Both the position numbers and the translations under genes were made by a program. Positions 8,642 to 17,116 of a DNA stretch of 32,551 bases are shown here, one piece after another (within the stretch, counting starts at the first letter, position 1; each line of letters begins with the position of its first letter). Location of the stretch: the NCBI GenBank assembly GCA_946413655.1, contig CAMKLO010000037.1, forward strand, positions 1 through 32,551, read 5' to 3'. The notes under the pieces were generated by a model that ran no database searches, was not told where the DNA came from, and saw only the letters and a program-made list of their open reading frames with translations. Source of the stretch: an uncultured Fibrobacter sp. GTDB taxonomy: Bacteria; Fibrobacterota; Fibrobacteria; Fibrobacterales; Fibrobacteraceae.

Positions 8642-10462
8642 ATGTTTATGAAGACTTTCAATCACACTAGTTTCGCAGTCACCGCAACACTCGCTGCATT
8701 TGCAGCCACGGCATTTGCCGCAGGCACTCCCATCCGCATCGAGGCCGAAAACGCAGTTCCCACCGATGACCACAAAGTCGTCGTTAGCGAAAACGCCAAG
8801 GCGTCCGGCGGAAAGTTTGTCGAAATGAAAGACGGCAATCTGGAATTCAAGGTGACAATCCCCGCCACGGGTTATTACACGCTCTGGGCAACGTACCAAC
8901 TGCCAACGGAATCTGGCAGCAAGATTCAAAACTTGACCGTGAACGGAGTTTCTGCCGGGCAAATTTCTTTTGGCATTTCCGACGACTTCAAGAGCATCAA
9001 GGGCGCGGGCAAAATCAAGCTTACCGCGGGCGAAAACATTATCGGGATTGTTCACAGCTGGGGCTGGGTAAACCTCGACTACATCGAACTTACAGAATAC
9101 GAGGCAAGCCCGTGGAGCATTTCGCCGAAACCTGTTACACCCGAACCCACCGAAAGTGCCCAGAAACTCTACAACTTCTTGCTCAACAATTTCGGCAAGC
9201 ACGTGATTAGCGGCGTCATGACAAATCGCACCATGGAAAACGATGGCAAATACACTCCGCAAACCTATGAAACGCAGGAAGAACTCAAGTACATCCATGA
9301 TGCCAGCGGCAAGAACGTGGTTCTCGTGGGTTTTGACTTTTTGCATAGTTCAGGCAAGAATTCTGACCAGCAATGGCATCAGGGTTACACCCATGCCTCG
9401 CTCGAAATGGCAAAGACCGTATGGAAAGCGGGTGGCATCCCGGCATTCAACTGGCATTGGAAAGACCCGATGCACGACGTGGAAGCGTTCTACACTGAAT
9501 CTAGCAACAACACGCCTTTCACCGAATTCAGCATCACCAAGGCTTACGACGAAGCGACTGAAAAGTGGAAAACAGAAAGTGCGGAATACAAGGCTATTGT
9601 GCGCGATATGGAAATGATAGCCGACTCGCTATTGACCTTGCAAAAAGAAGGTGTTGCCGTTCTTTGGCGCCCGCTCCACGAAGCAAGCGGAAAATGGTTC
9701 TGGTGGGGCACCGATGGTGCGAAGCCCTGCGTTGCTTTGTACAAGCTCATGTTCGACATTTTCGTAAACCAGAAGGGTTTGCACAACTTAATTTGGGTGT
9801 GGACGACCGACGAAGCATCCGACGCTCTCGACTGGTACCCGGGCGATGAATATGTGGATGTCGTGGGCCGCGATTACTATTACTACCCGCGCGAAGCCAA
9901 TCATTCCAGCCTCGTGGGGAGTTTCGAAACCGTGAAGGAAATGTTCGGCGGCAGAAAAATCGTGACGCTCAGCGAAAACGGCTCTGTGCCCTACCCCGAC
10001 GAGATGAAGGCCGATGGAGCGAACTGGAGTTGGTTCATGCCGTGGTACGGCGACTACGCGATGGAAGGTTGGGCAAACGACAACAACAAGGAATCGTGGA
10101 AAACCGTAATGAACAACGAATACACCTTGACGCTCGAAGACATGCCCGGCTGGGACAAGTACAAGATCGAGGAACAGCACACGACCAGCATCGAAAACAG
10201 GCTACACGCGCAAAAGGCTGCCGCAAGTTTGTCTGTTGTCGGCAAGAATTTACAAATTAGCGTTCCGGGTTCAAACATCGCAAACGCCACCGCAAGAGTC
10301 GCGATTTTCGACATGCAGGGCAACCGCGTCTTGCAAGAAACGGTCAACTCCGCAAACGCAGGCATTGACTTGAGCAGGATTGCCGTTGGGCAATACATCG
10401 TAAAAGTGCAAGGGAAAGGATTTACGCAGAACGGAAGAATCCAACTAGTCGGCAATAGGTAG
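8642..10462 (+). CDS. Secreted CBM35-GH26 beta-mannanase (first copy)
   Basis: The 606-aa protein has a signal peptide (1-27), a CBM35-like binding module (about 30-154: IRIEAENA at the start, NLDYIELTE at the end) and a GH26 barrel (about 166-505). The catalytic acid is Glu347 in WRPLHEASGKWFWWG and the nucleophile Glu445 in VTLSENGS, the standard GH26 pair. The family hydrolyses beta-1,4-mannosidic bonds. The C-terminal ~85 residues (RVAIFDMQGNRVLQ, GQYIVKV) form the same sorting-like beta domain as in the GH5 neighbour. GGAG at 8631-8634 lies 7 nt before the ATG and decides the start. A weak promoter (TTGATT 8596, TAGATT 8618) may lie just upstream. No terminator is seen after it, so read-through into the next GH26 gene is possible. 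Confidence 0.93.
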   Translation: MFMKTFNHTSFAVTATLAAFAATAFAAGTPIRIEAENAVPTDDHKVVVSENAKASGGKFVEMKDGNLEFKVTIPATGYYTLWATYQLPTESGSKIQNLTVNGVSAGQISFGISDDFKSIKGAGKIKLTAGENIIGIVHSWGWVNLDYIELTEYEASPWSISPKPVTPEPTESAQKLYNFLLNNFGKHVISGVMTNRTMENDGKYTPQTYETQEELKYIHDASGKNVVLVGFDFLHSSGKNSDQQWHQGYTHASLEMAKTVWKAGGIPAFNWHWKDPMHDVEAFYTESSNNTPFTEFSITKAYDEATEKWKTESAEYKAIVRDMEMIADSLLTLQKEGVAVLWRPLHEASGKWFWWGTDGAKPCVALYKLMFDIFVNQKGLHNLIWVWTTDEASDALDWYPGDEYVDVVGRDYYYYPREANHSSLVGSFETVKEMFGGRKIVTLSENGSVPYPDEMKADGANWSWFMPWYGDYAMEGWANDNNKESWKTVMNNEYTLTLEDMPGWDKYKIEEQHTTSIENRLHAQKAAASLSVVGKNLQISVPGSNIANATARVAIFDMQGNRVLQETVNSANAGIDLSRIAVGQYIVKVQGKGFTQNGRIQLVGNR

Positions 10463-10470
10463 TTGACAGA

Positions 10471-10557
10471 GTCATTCTGGAGCGGGGATTCAAATATCTT
10501 GAACAAGCTCTTGCAAGAACCGTATGGTTCCTTCGTCCCTACAGTCCTCAGGATGAC
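10471..10557. repeat. Dispersed intergenic repeat with inverted ends
   Basis: GTCATTCTGGAG at 10471-10482 and CTCAGGATGAC at 10547-10557 are near-perfect inverted ends. The right end recurs at 32275-32284 (GCTCAGGATGACAC), and related CGGAATGACG DNA lies inside coaBC at 30140-30149. The following bases 10578-10630 contain repeated CTAGTAACTAG/TAACTACTAACTAG units, like those at 30879-30892. Confidence 0.5.
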
Positions 10558-10643
10558 GATTGTCCAAGCTGCACAACATTGCTCTAGTAACTAGCCCGCA
10601 GGGCGCAGTAACTACTAACTAGTAACTAAATTGGAGTGTGATT

Positions 10644-12545
10644 ATGGGATGTAAATTAATCGCGGGCGTTTGTTCCGCAATGGCTATTGCCACAGCAGTC
10701 GCGGCATCATCAGCTTATGCCGCACCGACAACTTACGAAGCCGAAAGTCAACCCGGCGTTGACGCGGCCTCAATCGTATCTGCCGAAGGGTTCTCTGGCG
10801 GCAAGTACGTGAAACCGGGCACAGATGGCTTTACATTCAAAGTCAAAGTCGAAGAAACGGCCGTCTATGACTTCACCACGAAAGTTCTCATCAAGCAGTA
10901 CGACTGGTTCGAATCGAAGATTGTCGTGAACGGCACAGAAGCAGGCTCTTTGCTCACCAAGCCGCGCACTTGCGACTCCGCATTCGTGATTACCGCTTCT
11001 GCCAAAATGCGTGCTGGCGAAAACACAGTTACCGTCGGTAACGGCGGCGCTCTCGGCGTTGATTACATTACCGTCGAACGCCATCCAGATCCAACTTACA
11101 CAATCAGCGCAGTTCCCGTCACGCCCGAAGCTACGGAATCGGCACGCAAAGTCTATAGTTTCCTCCGCGAAAATTTTGGCAAGAACACCGTCAGCGGCAT
11201 GATGATTAGCGACCAGAATTTCAACTACGATTACGGCAATATGCGGCTCATTCCGCCAGGCGGCTGCACACCCGCCGATTCCTGCAAGTTCAGCGATGAA
11301 GAAGTCTCGTGGAAGGGCCAGACCGACATTGCCGAATTCTACAAGCGCTCGGGACACTACCCCGCTATTGGCGGCTTCGACATGCTCTTTGCGGCAGGCG
11401 GCCACCACGAAGAAGGCTGGTTCAAGGGGTACACCGAAAACAACCTTTTGATGACCGAACAGCTGTGGAAAATGGGCGGCATTCCGACCTATACCTGGCA
11501 CTGGAAAGTCGGCGAAGACACTGTTTTCTACACCAAGGACGCTTATCCGAACAACGGATACAAAGCAAGTGGATGCACCGAAGGCGTCAAGGGCACGAGC
11601 GAGAACAACACCTGCTTTAACTACACCAAGGCATTCAAAGGCGACAAATGCGAAGAGCTCAACGAGACCTCGCAGGAATACAAGGACATCGTCGCCGATG
11701 TGGATATCGTTTCGGGTTACTTCAAGCAACTGCAGGAGAAAGGCATTGCCGTCATCTGGAGGCCGCTTCATGAAGCAAGCGGTGGCTGGTTCTGGTGGGG
11801 TGTCGGCAGTGGCGACTGCTACAAACAACTTTACCGCCTCGTCTTTAACCGCATGGTGAAAACAAACGGCCTCAAGAACTTGATTTGGGTCTGGAACATC
11901 AATACGGACCCGCAATTTGGTTACGATTACTCCGCTCTCAATGCAAGTTGGTACCCTGGCGATGAATATGTCGATATCGTTGCTGTTGACATTTACGACC
12001 CGCTCAACAACCATAATTCCGGTGCAAACTACTACAACAAAATCGTGAGCGATGTCGGCACGAATAAGATGATTGCCTTGAGTGAAAACGGCGCCATTCC
12101 AGACGTTGACAGCATTGCCGAAGACAAGGCCAATTGGAGTTACTGGATGACCTGGAGCCAGACTTGGAGCGGAAACTTCCTTGAAAAGACTCCTACGGAC
12201 ATATGGAAGAAAAACCTCGACGACAAGCGCATCATCGCACTTGACAACATGCCTGATTGGGATAAAGTCACCGTACACAATTCCGTTCAAAAGCGCCCCT
12301 TCAATATTTCAAACAACATAAATCTTTCTATAAGTGGCAAGTCTCTTTCGCTATCTACGAATCAAAACGGACGAACCACAGTCACCGTTTTTGACTTGAC
12401 CGGTCACCGCGTTGCAACACTTTTGCAAGGCAATATTTCGGCAGGAACGCATAGTTTAAGCCTTCAATCGCTCGCCGCCGGCAATTACATCGTCAAGGCA
12501 AGCGTCGGACATCACAACACGATGCAGGTTTTTCGCCTAAAATAG
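10644..12545 (+). CDS. Secreted CBM35-GH26 beta-mannanase (second copy)
   Basis: The 633-aa protein is a paralogue of the preceding gene with the same order: signal peptide (about 1-27), CBM35-like module (30-147), GH26 barrel (about 155-535) and a C-terminal sorting-like domain (TTVTVFDLTGHRVATLLQG, GNYIVKAS). The catalytic pair is Glu377 in WRPLHEASGGWFWWG and Glu481 in IALSENGAIP. It differs by longer loops carrying several cysteines (around 208-214, and 311-336), which suggests disulfides or an altered substrate cleft. GGAG at 10633-10636 lies 7 nt before the ATG at 10644; an in-frame GTG at 10638 sits too close to the SD to be the start. A strong terminator follows at 12568. Confidence 0.92.
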   Translation: MGCKLIAGVCSAMAIATAVAASSAYAAPTTYEAESQPGVDAASIVSAEGFSGGKYVKPGTDGFTFKVKVEETAVYDFTTKVLIKQYDWFESKIVVNGTEAGSLLTKPRTCDSAFVITASAKMRAGENTVTVGNGGALGVDYITVERHPDPTYTISAVPVTPEATESARKVYSFLRENFGKNTVSGMMISDQNFNYDYGNMRLIPPGGCTPADSCKFSDEEVSWKGQTDIAEFYKRSGHYPAIGGFDMLFAAGGHHEEGWFKGYTENNLLMTEQLWKMGGIPTYTWHWKVGEDTVFYTKDAYPNNGYKASGCTEGVKGTSENNTCFNYTKAFKGDKCEELNETSQEYKDIVADVDIVSGYFKQLQEKGIAVIWRPLHEASGGWFWWGVGSGDCYKQLYRLVFNRMVKTNGLKNLIWVWNINTDPQFGYDYSALNASWYPGDEYVDIVAVDIYDPLNNHNSGANYYNKIVSDVGTNKMIALSENGAIPDVDSIAEDKANWSYWMTWSQTWSGNFLEKTPTDIWKKNLDDKRIIALDNMPDWDKVTVHNSVQKRPFNISNNINLSISGKSLSLSTNQNGRTTVTVFDLTGHRVATLLQGNISAGTHSLSLQSLAAGNYIVKASVGHHNTMQVFRLK

Positions 12546-12567
12546 AGTTCGCTGTAACATGTATTCT

Positions 12568-12597
12568 AAAAAAAAGGTTCGTTTTTGAACCTTTTTT
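12568..12597 (+). terminator. Terminator after the GH26 tandem
   Basis: A hairpin of A-run plus GGTTC (12568-12580) pairs with GAACC plus T-run (12587-12597) around a six-base loop. It separates the secreted mannanases from the GH57 gene. Confidence 0.88.
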
Positions 12598-12610
12598 CTA
12601 TTTTTAAATC

Positions 12611-15037
12611 ATGACCGTAAAGAACCCCCTTTATTTTACCATTCACGGACATTTTTATCAACCGCCTCGCGAGAACCCCTGGACTGGCATCATCGAGAAC
12701 CAACCCAGCGCACGTCCGTTCCACGACTGGAACGACCGAATTGCAAGCGAGTGCTATAGCCCCAACTCCGCGAGCCGTATTCTAAATTCCAACGGCAAGA
12801 TTGTCGATATTGTCAACAACTACGATTTCATGAGCTTCAACATCGGCCCTACGCTGATGGGATGGATCCGCACCAACACGCCCGACACATACAAGCGCAT
12901 TCAAAACGCAGACAAGCGCAGCCAAGAACGTTTAAACGGTCATGGCAACGCCATCGCTCAAGTCTATAACCACATCATCATGCCGCTCGCCAGCACGCAA
13001 GACAAGCGCACGCAAATCCGTTGGGGTATTGAAGATTTCAAGTTCCATTTCGGTCGCATGCCCGAAGCCATGTGGCTTGCCGAAACAGCCATCAATTTCG
13101 AGACGGTCGTCGAACTCATCAAAGCGGGCATCAAGTTCACCATACTCTCGCCCACGCAGGCAGACCAATTCCGCAAGATTGGCGACACGAAGTGGACCGA
13201 TTGCAGCAACACGAACATCGACACCACACGCCCGTACCGCATTTACCCGCGCGACAAGGAAGGAAAACTCGTCTGTGACGGTTATCTGGATGTATTCTTC
13301 TACAATCCGTGGCTATCAAGCGCTGTCGGTTTTGAACACTTGCTCCGCGATGCCGGGACGTTCGGCCGCCGCATCGAAAGCGCCTGGGACGCAAACCGCA
13401 ACGAACCGCAACTCGTAAGTATCGGCACCGACGGTGAATCTTACGGACACCACGAACCGTTTGGCGATATGTGCGCCGCCTGGCTTTACAACAAGTTCGC
13501 CCCGCAGAACAACATGCTTCCGGTGAACTACGGCTGGTTCCTCGAAAAGTTCCCGCCAAAACATGAAGTCGTACTCAAGAATTTCTACGGCGAAGGTTGC
13601 GCTTGGAGCTGCGCTCACGGCGTTGGCCGCTGGTACAGGGACTGCGGATGTTCCACCGGCGGTGGCCCCGACTGGAACCAAAAGTGGAGAGGTCCACTCC
13701 GCGACGCTTTCAACCATCTCAAGGATGTCGCCGACAGCATCTTCGTCCGCGAATTCGAAAAGCTTTCAAAAATTGATCCGTGGGAAGCACGCAACAACTA
13801 CATTCAGGTGATTGTCGCTCCCGAAGATGAATCCCGCAAAGAAACGTTCCTCAAGGAAACGCTCAAGAATCCTGACAACAAGGAAGAACGCATAAAGGCG
13901 CTCCGGCTTCTCGAAATCCAGAAGTTCTGCCTGTTCAGCTTCACGAGCTGCGGCTGGTTCTTCAACGATATCGAAGGTCTCGAACCCGTGCAGAACATGC
14001 GTTACGCACTCCGCGCAATGCAGCTCTTAAAGCCGTTCCTCCCCATGGGAGACAACCTCAAGAGCGAAGTTCTCTACATCCTCGCTCGCGCCACAAGTAA
14101 CGAACACAAGTGGAACGGCGCCGAAGTCTTCACAAAGTACGCCGAAGAAGACGTTCCCTCCGTCATCAAGCAGATGGCCGAACGCGCCGCAATTTACCAC
14201 CTCGAACTTGAGGACGACTACCTGAACAAGGATTCCCGCATCACGGCGACAAAGATTGCATCCCGCCGCCGCCAGACTTTGGTGCGCACCACCTACGAAG
14301 ACAACGACCTCGGCGAATCCTGCGTCACGACAAACCTCGTCGTTACAGACTCGCTAAGCCGCGTCAACATCATCGTCATGATGGGCGAAGAAAAAGATTG
14401 CGGGCTTTCCTTTGTCAACGACGCGAACATGACAACGGACGAACTGCACAACCTCTACCCGACGGCTTATGTTGTCCGCATGAGCAACCTCGCCAGCGAC
14501 TCGCTCAAGCGCATCAACCAGCTTTCAACGCAAAAGCACCTCGAGAGCATCACGAAGTCGTTCTCCGGTTTCGCACTGAACCATGGCATTTCCATCGACA
14601 GCCTTGCCGACCCGGACCACACGCTGCCGGACACCATGCGAAAGATTCTCACCGTTGAAATCAACGCGAGAATCCACCATGCCGCATTGCGGTTGCTGAA
14701 CGAACACAGCAAGATTACCATTGCAGAAATCAAGGAACTCATCACCGAGGCGACATCGCTCAACACCAAGTTCAGTTTTGGCGGGCTTGGCCGTATGTTC
14801 CACCACAAGCTAACGCAGCTCATCGACGAAGTTTCCAAGAAGTACAACGCAAAGACGCTCAACTACATCACGGACCTCATCACAGTTGCGGACTGGCTAA
14901 AACTATTCATCAACAAGACGGCCCTCGAAAACCACGCCTTTGGATTCTACAAGGAATACAAAGACGAACCGGAAGGAAAATTCGCGGCGCTCAAGCCCAT
15001 GTTCCAATGGCTGAACTTTGAGGTCGCCAATGTCTAA
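12611..15037 (+). CDS. Glycoside hydrolase family 57 protein (alpha-glucan acting, DUF3536-type)
   Basis: The 808-aa protein opens with the GH57 signature YFTIHGHFYQPPRENPW (8-24). Glu158 in AMWLAETAINFETV is the likely nucleophile and Asp274 in VSIGTDGESYGHHEP the likely acid/base. The region after about 300 (YGEGCAWSCAHGVGRW, CGCSTGGGPDWNQKWR) matches the DUF3536 extension found in large GH57 proteins, which also holds the WGWFFND-like motif SCGWFFNDIEG. No signal peptide is seen, so it is cytoplasmic and probably acts on glycogen or other alpha-glucan; exact activity (amylase, glucanotransferase or branching) cannot be told. No clear SD precedes the ATG. The end overlaps the next gene by 8 bp. 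Confidence 0.85.
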   Translation: MTVKNPLYFTIHGHFYQPPRENPWTGIIENQPSARPFHDWNDRIASECYSPNSASRILNSNGKIVDIVNNYDFMSFNIGPTLMGWIRTNTPDTYKRIQNADKRSQERLNGHGNAIAQVYNHIIMPLASTQDKRTQIRWGIEDFKFHFGRMPEAMWLAETAINFETVVELIKAGIKFTILSPTQADQFRKIGDTKWTDCSNTNIDTTRPYRIYPRDKEGKLVCDGYLDVFFYNPWLSSAVGFEHLLRDAGTFGRRIESAWDANRNEPQLVSIGTDGESYGHHEPFGDMCAAWLYNKFAPQNNMLPVNYGWFLEKFPPKHEVVLKNFYGEGCAWSCAHGVGRWYRDCGCSTGGGPDWNQKWRGPLRDAFNHLKDVADSIFVREFEKLSKIDPWEARNNYIQVIVAPEDESRKETFLKETLKNPDNKEERIKALRLLEIQKFCLFSFTSCGWFFNDIEGLEPVQNMRYALRAMQLLKPFLPMGDNLKSEVLYILARATSNEHKWNGAEVFTKYAEEDVPSVIKQMAERAAIYHLELEDDYLNKDSRITATKIASRRRQTLVRTTYEDNDLGESCVTTNLVVTDSLSRVNIIVMMGEEKDCGLSFVNDANMTTDELHNLYPTAYVVRMSNLASDSLKRINQLSTQKHLESITKSFSGFALNHGISIDSLADPDHTLPDTMRKILTVEINARIHHAALRLLNEHSKITIAEIKELITEATSLNTKFSFGGLGRMFHHKLTQLIDEVSKKYNAKTLNYITDLITVADWLKLFINKTALENHAFGFYKEYKDEPEGKFAALKPMFQWLNFEVANV

Positions 15038-15563
15038 CACGCCGTATAAGCTGTCGAACGCGCCGCTTATTGCGGAGCAGCAGATAAAGAATCGTTTGGA
15101 ATCGCTCGCCCAAGAATTGAAGGCTTGCGATTTCGATGTGATTTTATCTGCACTTACCGGCAGCTACATGTTTGCGGCAGACATTTCTCGGAAAATTGCA
15201 AAACCCGCCTTGAAAATCTATTTCATCAAGGCGTCAAGCTACGGCGATTCCACGCAATCCAGCGGAAAAGTCCAAATCAGCGGACTCGAAAAGCTCGACA
15301 TCAAGGGCAAGCGCATTTTGCTAGTCGATGATATTCTCGACACGGGCAACACGATGTTCGCACTCGTGCAAGCCATTGCAGAATACGGCCCCACATCCAT
15401 CAAGACTTGTGTACTGTTGAACAAAGAATCACGACGAACGGTTGACTTTCACGCCGATTTTGTCGGTTTTGAAATTGAAGACAAATTTGTGGTCGGTTAC
15501 GGTCTCGACTATGCTGACGAATACCGGACCCTGCCCGAAATATGGACACTTGAAAAGCTATGA
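15030..15563 (+). CDS. hpt: Hypoxanthine (guanine) phosphoribosyltransferase
   Basis: The 177-aa enzyme transfers phosphoribose from PRPP to hypoxanthine/guanine in purine salvage. The PRPP-binding loop reads ILLVDDILDTGNT (about 96-108) with the acidic pair Asp100-Asp101. LTGSYMFAADI is the first PP-binding loop, and the flexible loop ASSYGDST (69-76) carries the Ser-Tyr pair typical of HPRT. The C-terminus VGYGLDYADEYR is also diagnostic. GAGG at 15020-15023 precedes the ATG at 15030 by 6 nt; an upstream in-frame TTG at 15018 has no support. The gene overlaps the GH57 stop by 8 bp and the next gene by ATGA, implying coupled translation. Confidence 0.93.
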   Translation: MSNTPYKLSNAPLIAEQQIKNRLESLAQELKACDFDVILSALTGSYMFAADISRKIAKPALKIYFIKASSYGDSTQSSGKVQISGLEKLDIKGKRILLVDDILDTGNTMFALVQAIAEYGPTSIKTCVLLNKESRRTVDFHADFVGFEIEDKFVVGYGLDYADEYRTLPEIWTLEKL

Positions 15564-16078
15564 TAGAAAACAACCCGAATGAAACCGACGACTTGAACGA
15601 AGCCAAGAAACACGCGACACAAACGTTCGCCGCCCTTGAACGTAGTTTTTCAAGAATGGCGTATCGCAAGCGGAATACCATCCGTATTATCGTTTGTCTC
15701 GTTTTCTTTTTCCTGGGTTATCAAGCAAACAACTTGTTTAGCAGCGGTGTCCCGACCGAAAAGATTATCGAAAAAATAGCGGCACAGCCGGACCTTCCAA
15801 ACAACAAATGCAAGTTTCGCTACGACCGCCCTATGGAATACGCCATCATGCACGAATGCGTATTCGCCCACGATATTCCGACAAACGAAGTCAAGCTCAT
15901 CCAACGCATCAACTACTGCTCTTGCGCTTTGGAACGCGTACAAAAAAAGAAGCCCTTCCAAAAAATGTTCGAGAACAATCTGGAGGACTTCACTTTCAAA
16001 ATTCGCGAAGAGATTCTCTGCAAGGATGAAAAGATTCCACAAGCACTGGAAATCGATTCTGAATCTTCTACAAAATAA
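15560..16078 (+). CDS. Hypothetical single-pass membrane protein
   Basis: The function of this 172-aa protein is not recognised. It has a charged N-terminal cytoplasmic segment (1-41, ending YRKRNTIR), one membrane helix (about 42-60, IIVCLVFFFLGYQANNLF) and an extracytoplasmic domain with four cysteines (Cys at about 84, 100, 120 and 122, the last two in NYCSCALERV), which may form disulfides or bind a ligand. The start overlaps the hpt stop as ATGA, so it belongs to the GH57-hpt unit. Its 3' end overlaps the convergent queA gene by 11 bp. The ORF is likely real from the overlap, membrane topology and absence of a better reading frame. Confidence 0.75.
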   Translation: MIENNPNETDDLNEAKKHATQTFAALERSFSRMAYRKRNTIRIIVCLVFFFLGYQANNLFSSGVPTEKIIEKIAAQPDLPNNKCKFRYDRPMEYAIMHECVFAHDIPTNEVKLIQRINYCSCALERVQKKKPFQKMFENNLEDFTFKIREEILCKDEKIPQALEIDSESSTK

Positions 16079-17114
16079 GCATACCGTCGCCGTAGCTGAA
16101 CAGTTTAAGTTTGTTCTCTACGGCCATTTTGTATGCGGCAAGCGTATTTTCGCGGCCATAGAACGCGGATACCAACAAGATGAGGGAACTTTTCGGCCAA
16201 TGGAAGTTGGTCAAAAGGCCGTCAATTAGCTTGTACTTGTATCCCGGGTAGAAGAACGCGTACGTCACGCCCTTTTGCGGTTTCAGGAATCCGTTCGCAT
16301 CGGCAATGGTCTCGACCACGCGTGTACTTGTAGTGCCCACAGTCACAATGCGGCCGCCATCGCGTTTGGCCTTGTTGATGATGTCAGCGTTTTCCTTGGT
16401 GAGTTCGTAATGTTCGCCATGCATCTTATGCTGCGAGAAATCTTCAACAGAAATATTCTGGAACGTGCCCGGCCCTACATGGAGCGTGACTTCAGCGACA
16501 TAGACACCCTTCGCCTTCAAGTCTTCGAGCATTTGTTCGCTAAAATGGAGACTCGCGGTCGGCGCGGCAACGGCTCCGGCGTACTTTGCAAAAATAGTCT
16601 GGTACGCCTTTTTGTCGTCTTCGTCATCGGGGCGTTCAATGTAAGGCGGCAGCGGAACATGCCCTTCCTTGTTCATGACTTCTTCCATTTCGGCTGGAGT
16701 CTTTTCAAAGCGCAGAACGCGGTTGCCATCTTCTTCGTGAACTTCTTCCACGAATGTACGCACTCCGGCAAGCTTGAGTTCGCGCCCCACCTGGAACGCC
16801 TTTCCCGGATGCACTTTAGCTTCAAAGCGAGCCTCCCCCGCCTCGGACGGGTTCAGCGCCTGTACCAGCAACACCTCGACTTGGCCACCAAACAACGTTT
16901 CACCATAGAGACGCGCCGGAATCACCTTCGTATTGTTCACCACGAGGCAATCCCCCGGACGGAACAAGTCGACAATTTCTGGCGCCTTCATGATGCGGCG
17001 TTCACCACCATCCTTCGGGCAATAGAGAATATTCGTTTTGCCCTTGCCTGCCGTGCGGCTGGCAATCAGTTCTTTCGGGAATTCAAAGTTGTAATCAGAA
17101 AGACGGCACTCCAT
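16068..17114 (-). CDS. queA: S-adenosylmethionine:tRNA ribosyltransferase-isomerase QueA
   Basis: The 348-aa enzyme transfers and isomerises the ribose of SAM onto preQ1-modified tRNA, giving epoxyqueuosine in the queuosine pathway. The N-terminus (LSDYNFEFPKELIA), CLVVNNTKVIPARLYG, the segment PTASLHFSEQMLEDLKAKGV, the loop LHVGPGTFQNISVED and TNFHWPKSSLILLVSAFYG are all characteristic. The length is normal. The start lies two bases after the stop of the WYL regulator, so the two are in one operon. No other queuosine gene and no preQ1 riboswitch were seen nearby. Confidence 0.96.
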   Translation of the reverse strand: MECRLSDYNFEFPKELIASRTAGKGKTNILYCPKDGGERRIMKAPEIVDLFRPGDCLVVNNTKVIPARLYGETLFGGQVEVLLVQALNPSEAGEARFEAKVHPGKAFQVGRELKLAGVRTFVEEVHEEDGNRVLRFEKTPAEMEEVMNKEGHVPLPPYIERPDDEDDKKAYQTIFAKYAGAVAAPTASLHFSEQMLEDLKAKGVYVAEVTLHVGPGTFQNISVEDFSQHKMHGEHYELTKENADIINKAKRDGGRIVTVGTTSTRVVETIADANGFLKPQKGVTYAFFYPGYKYKLIDGLLTNFHWPKSSLILLVSAFYGRENTLAAYKMAVENKLKLFSYGDGMLIL

Positions 17115-17116
17115 TA

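Noticed and set aside
10770..12290. 506-codon open frame on the minus strand
   Set aside because: It is fully antisense to the second GH26 gene, with no ribosome-binding site and no recognisable motif.
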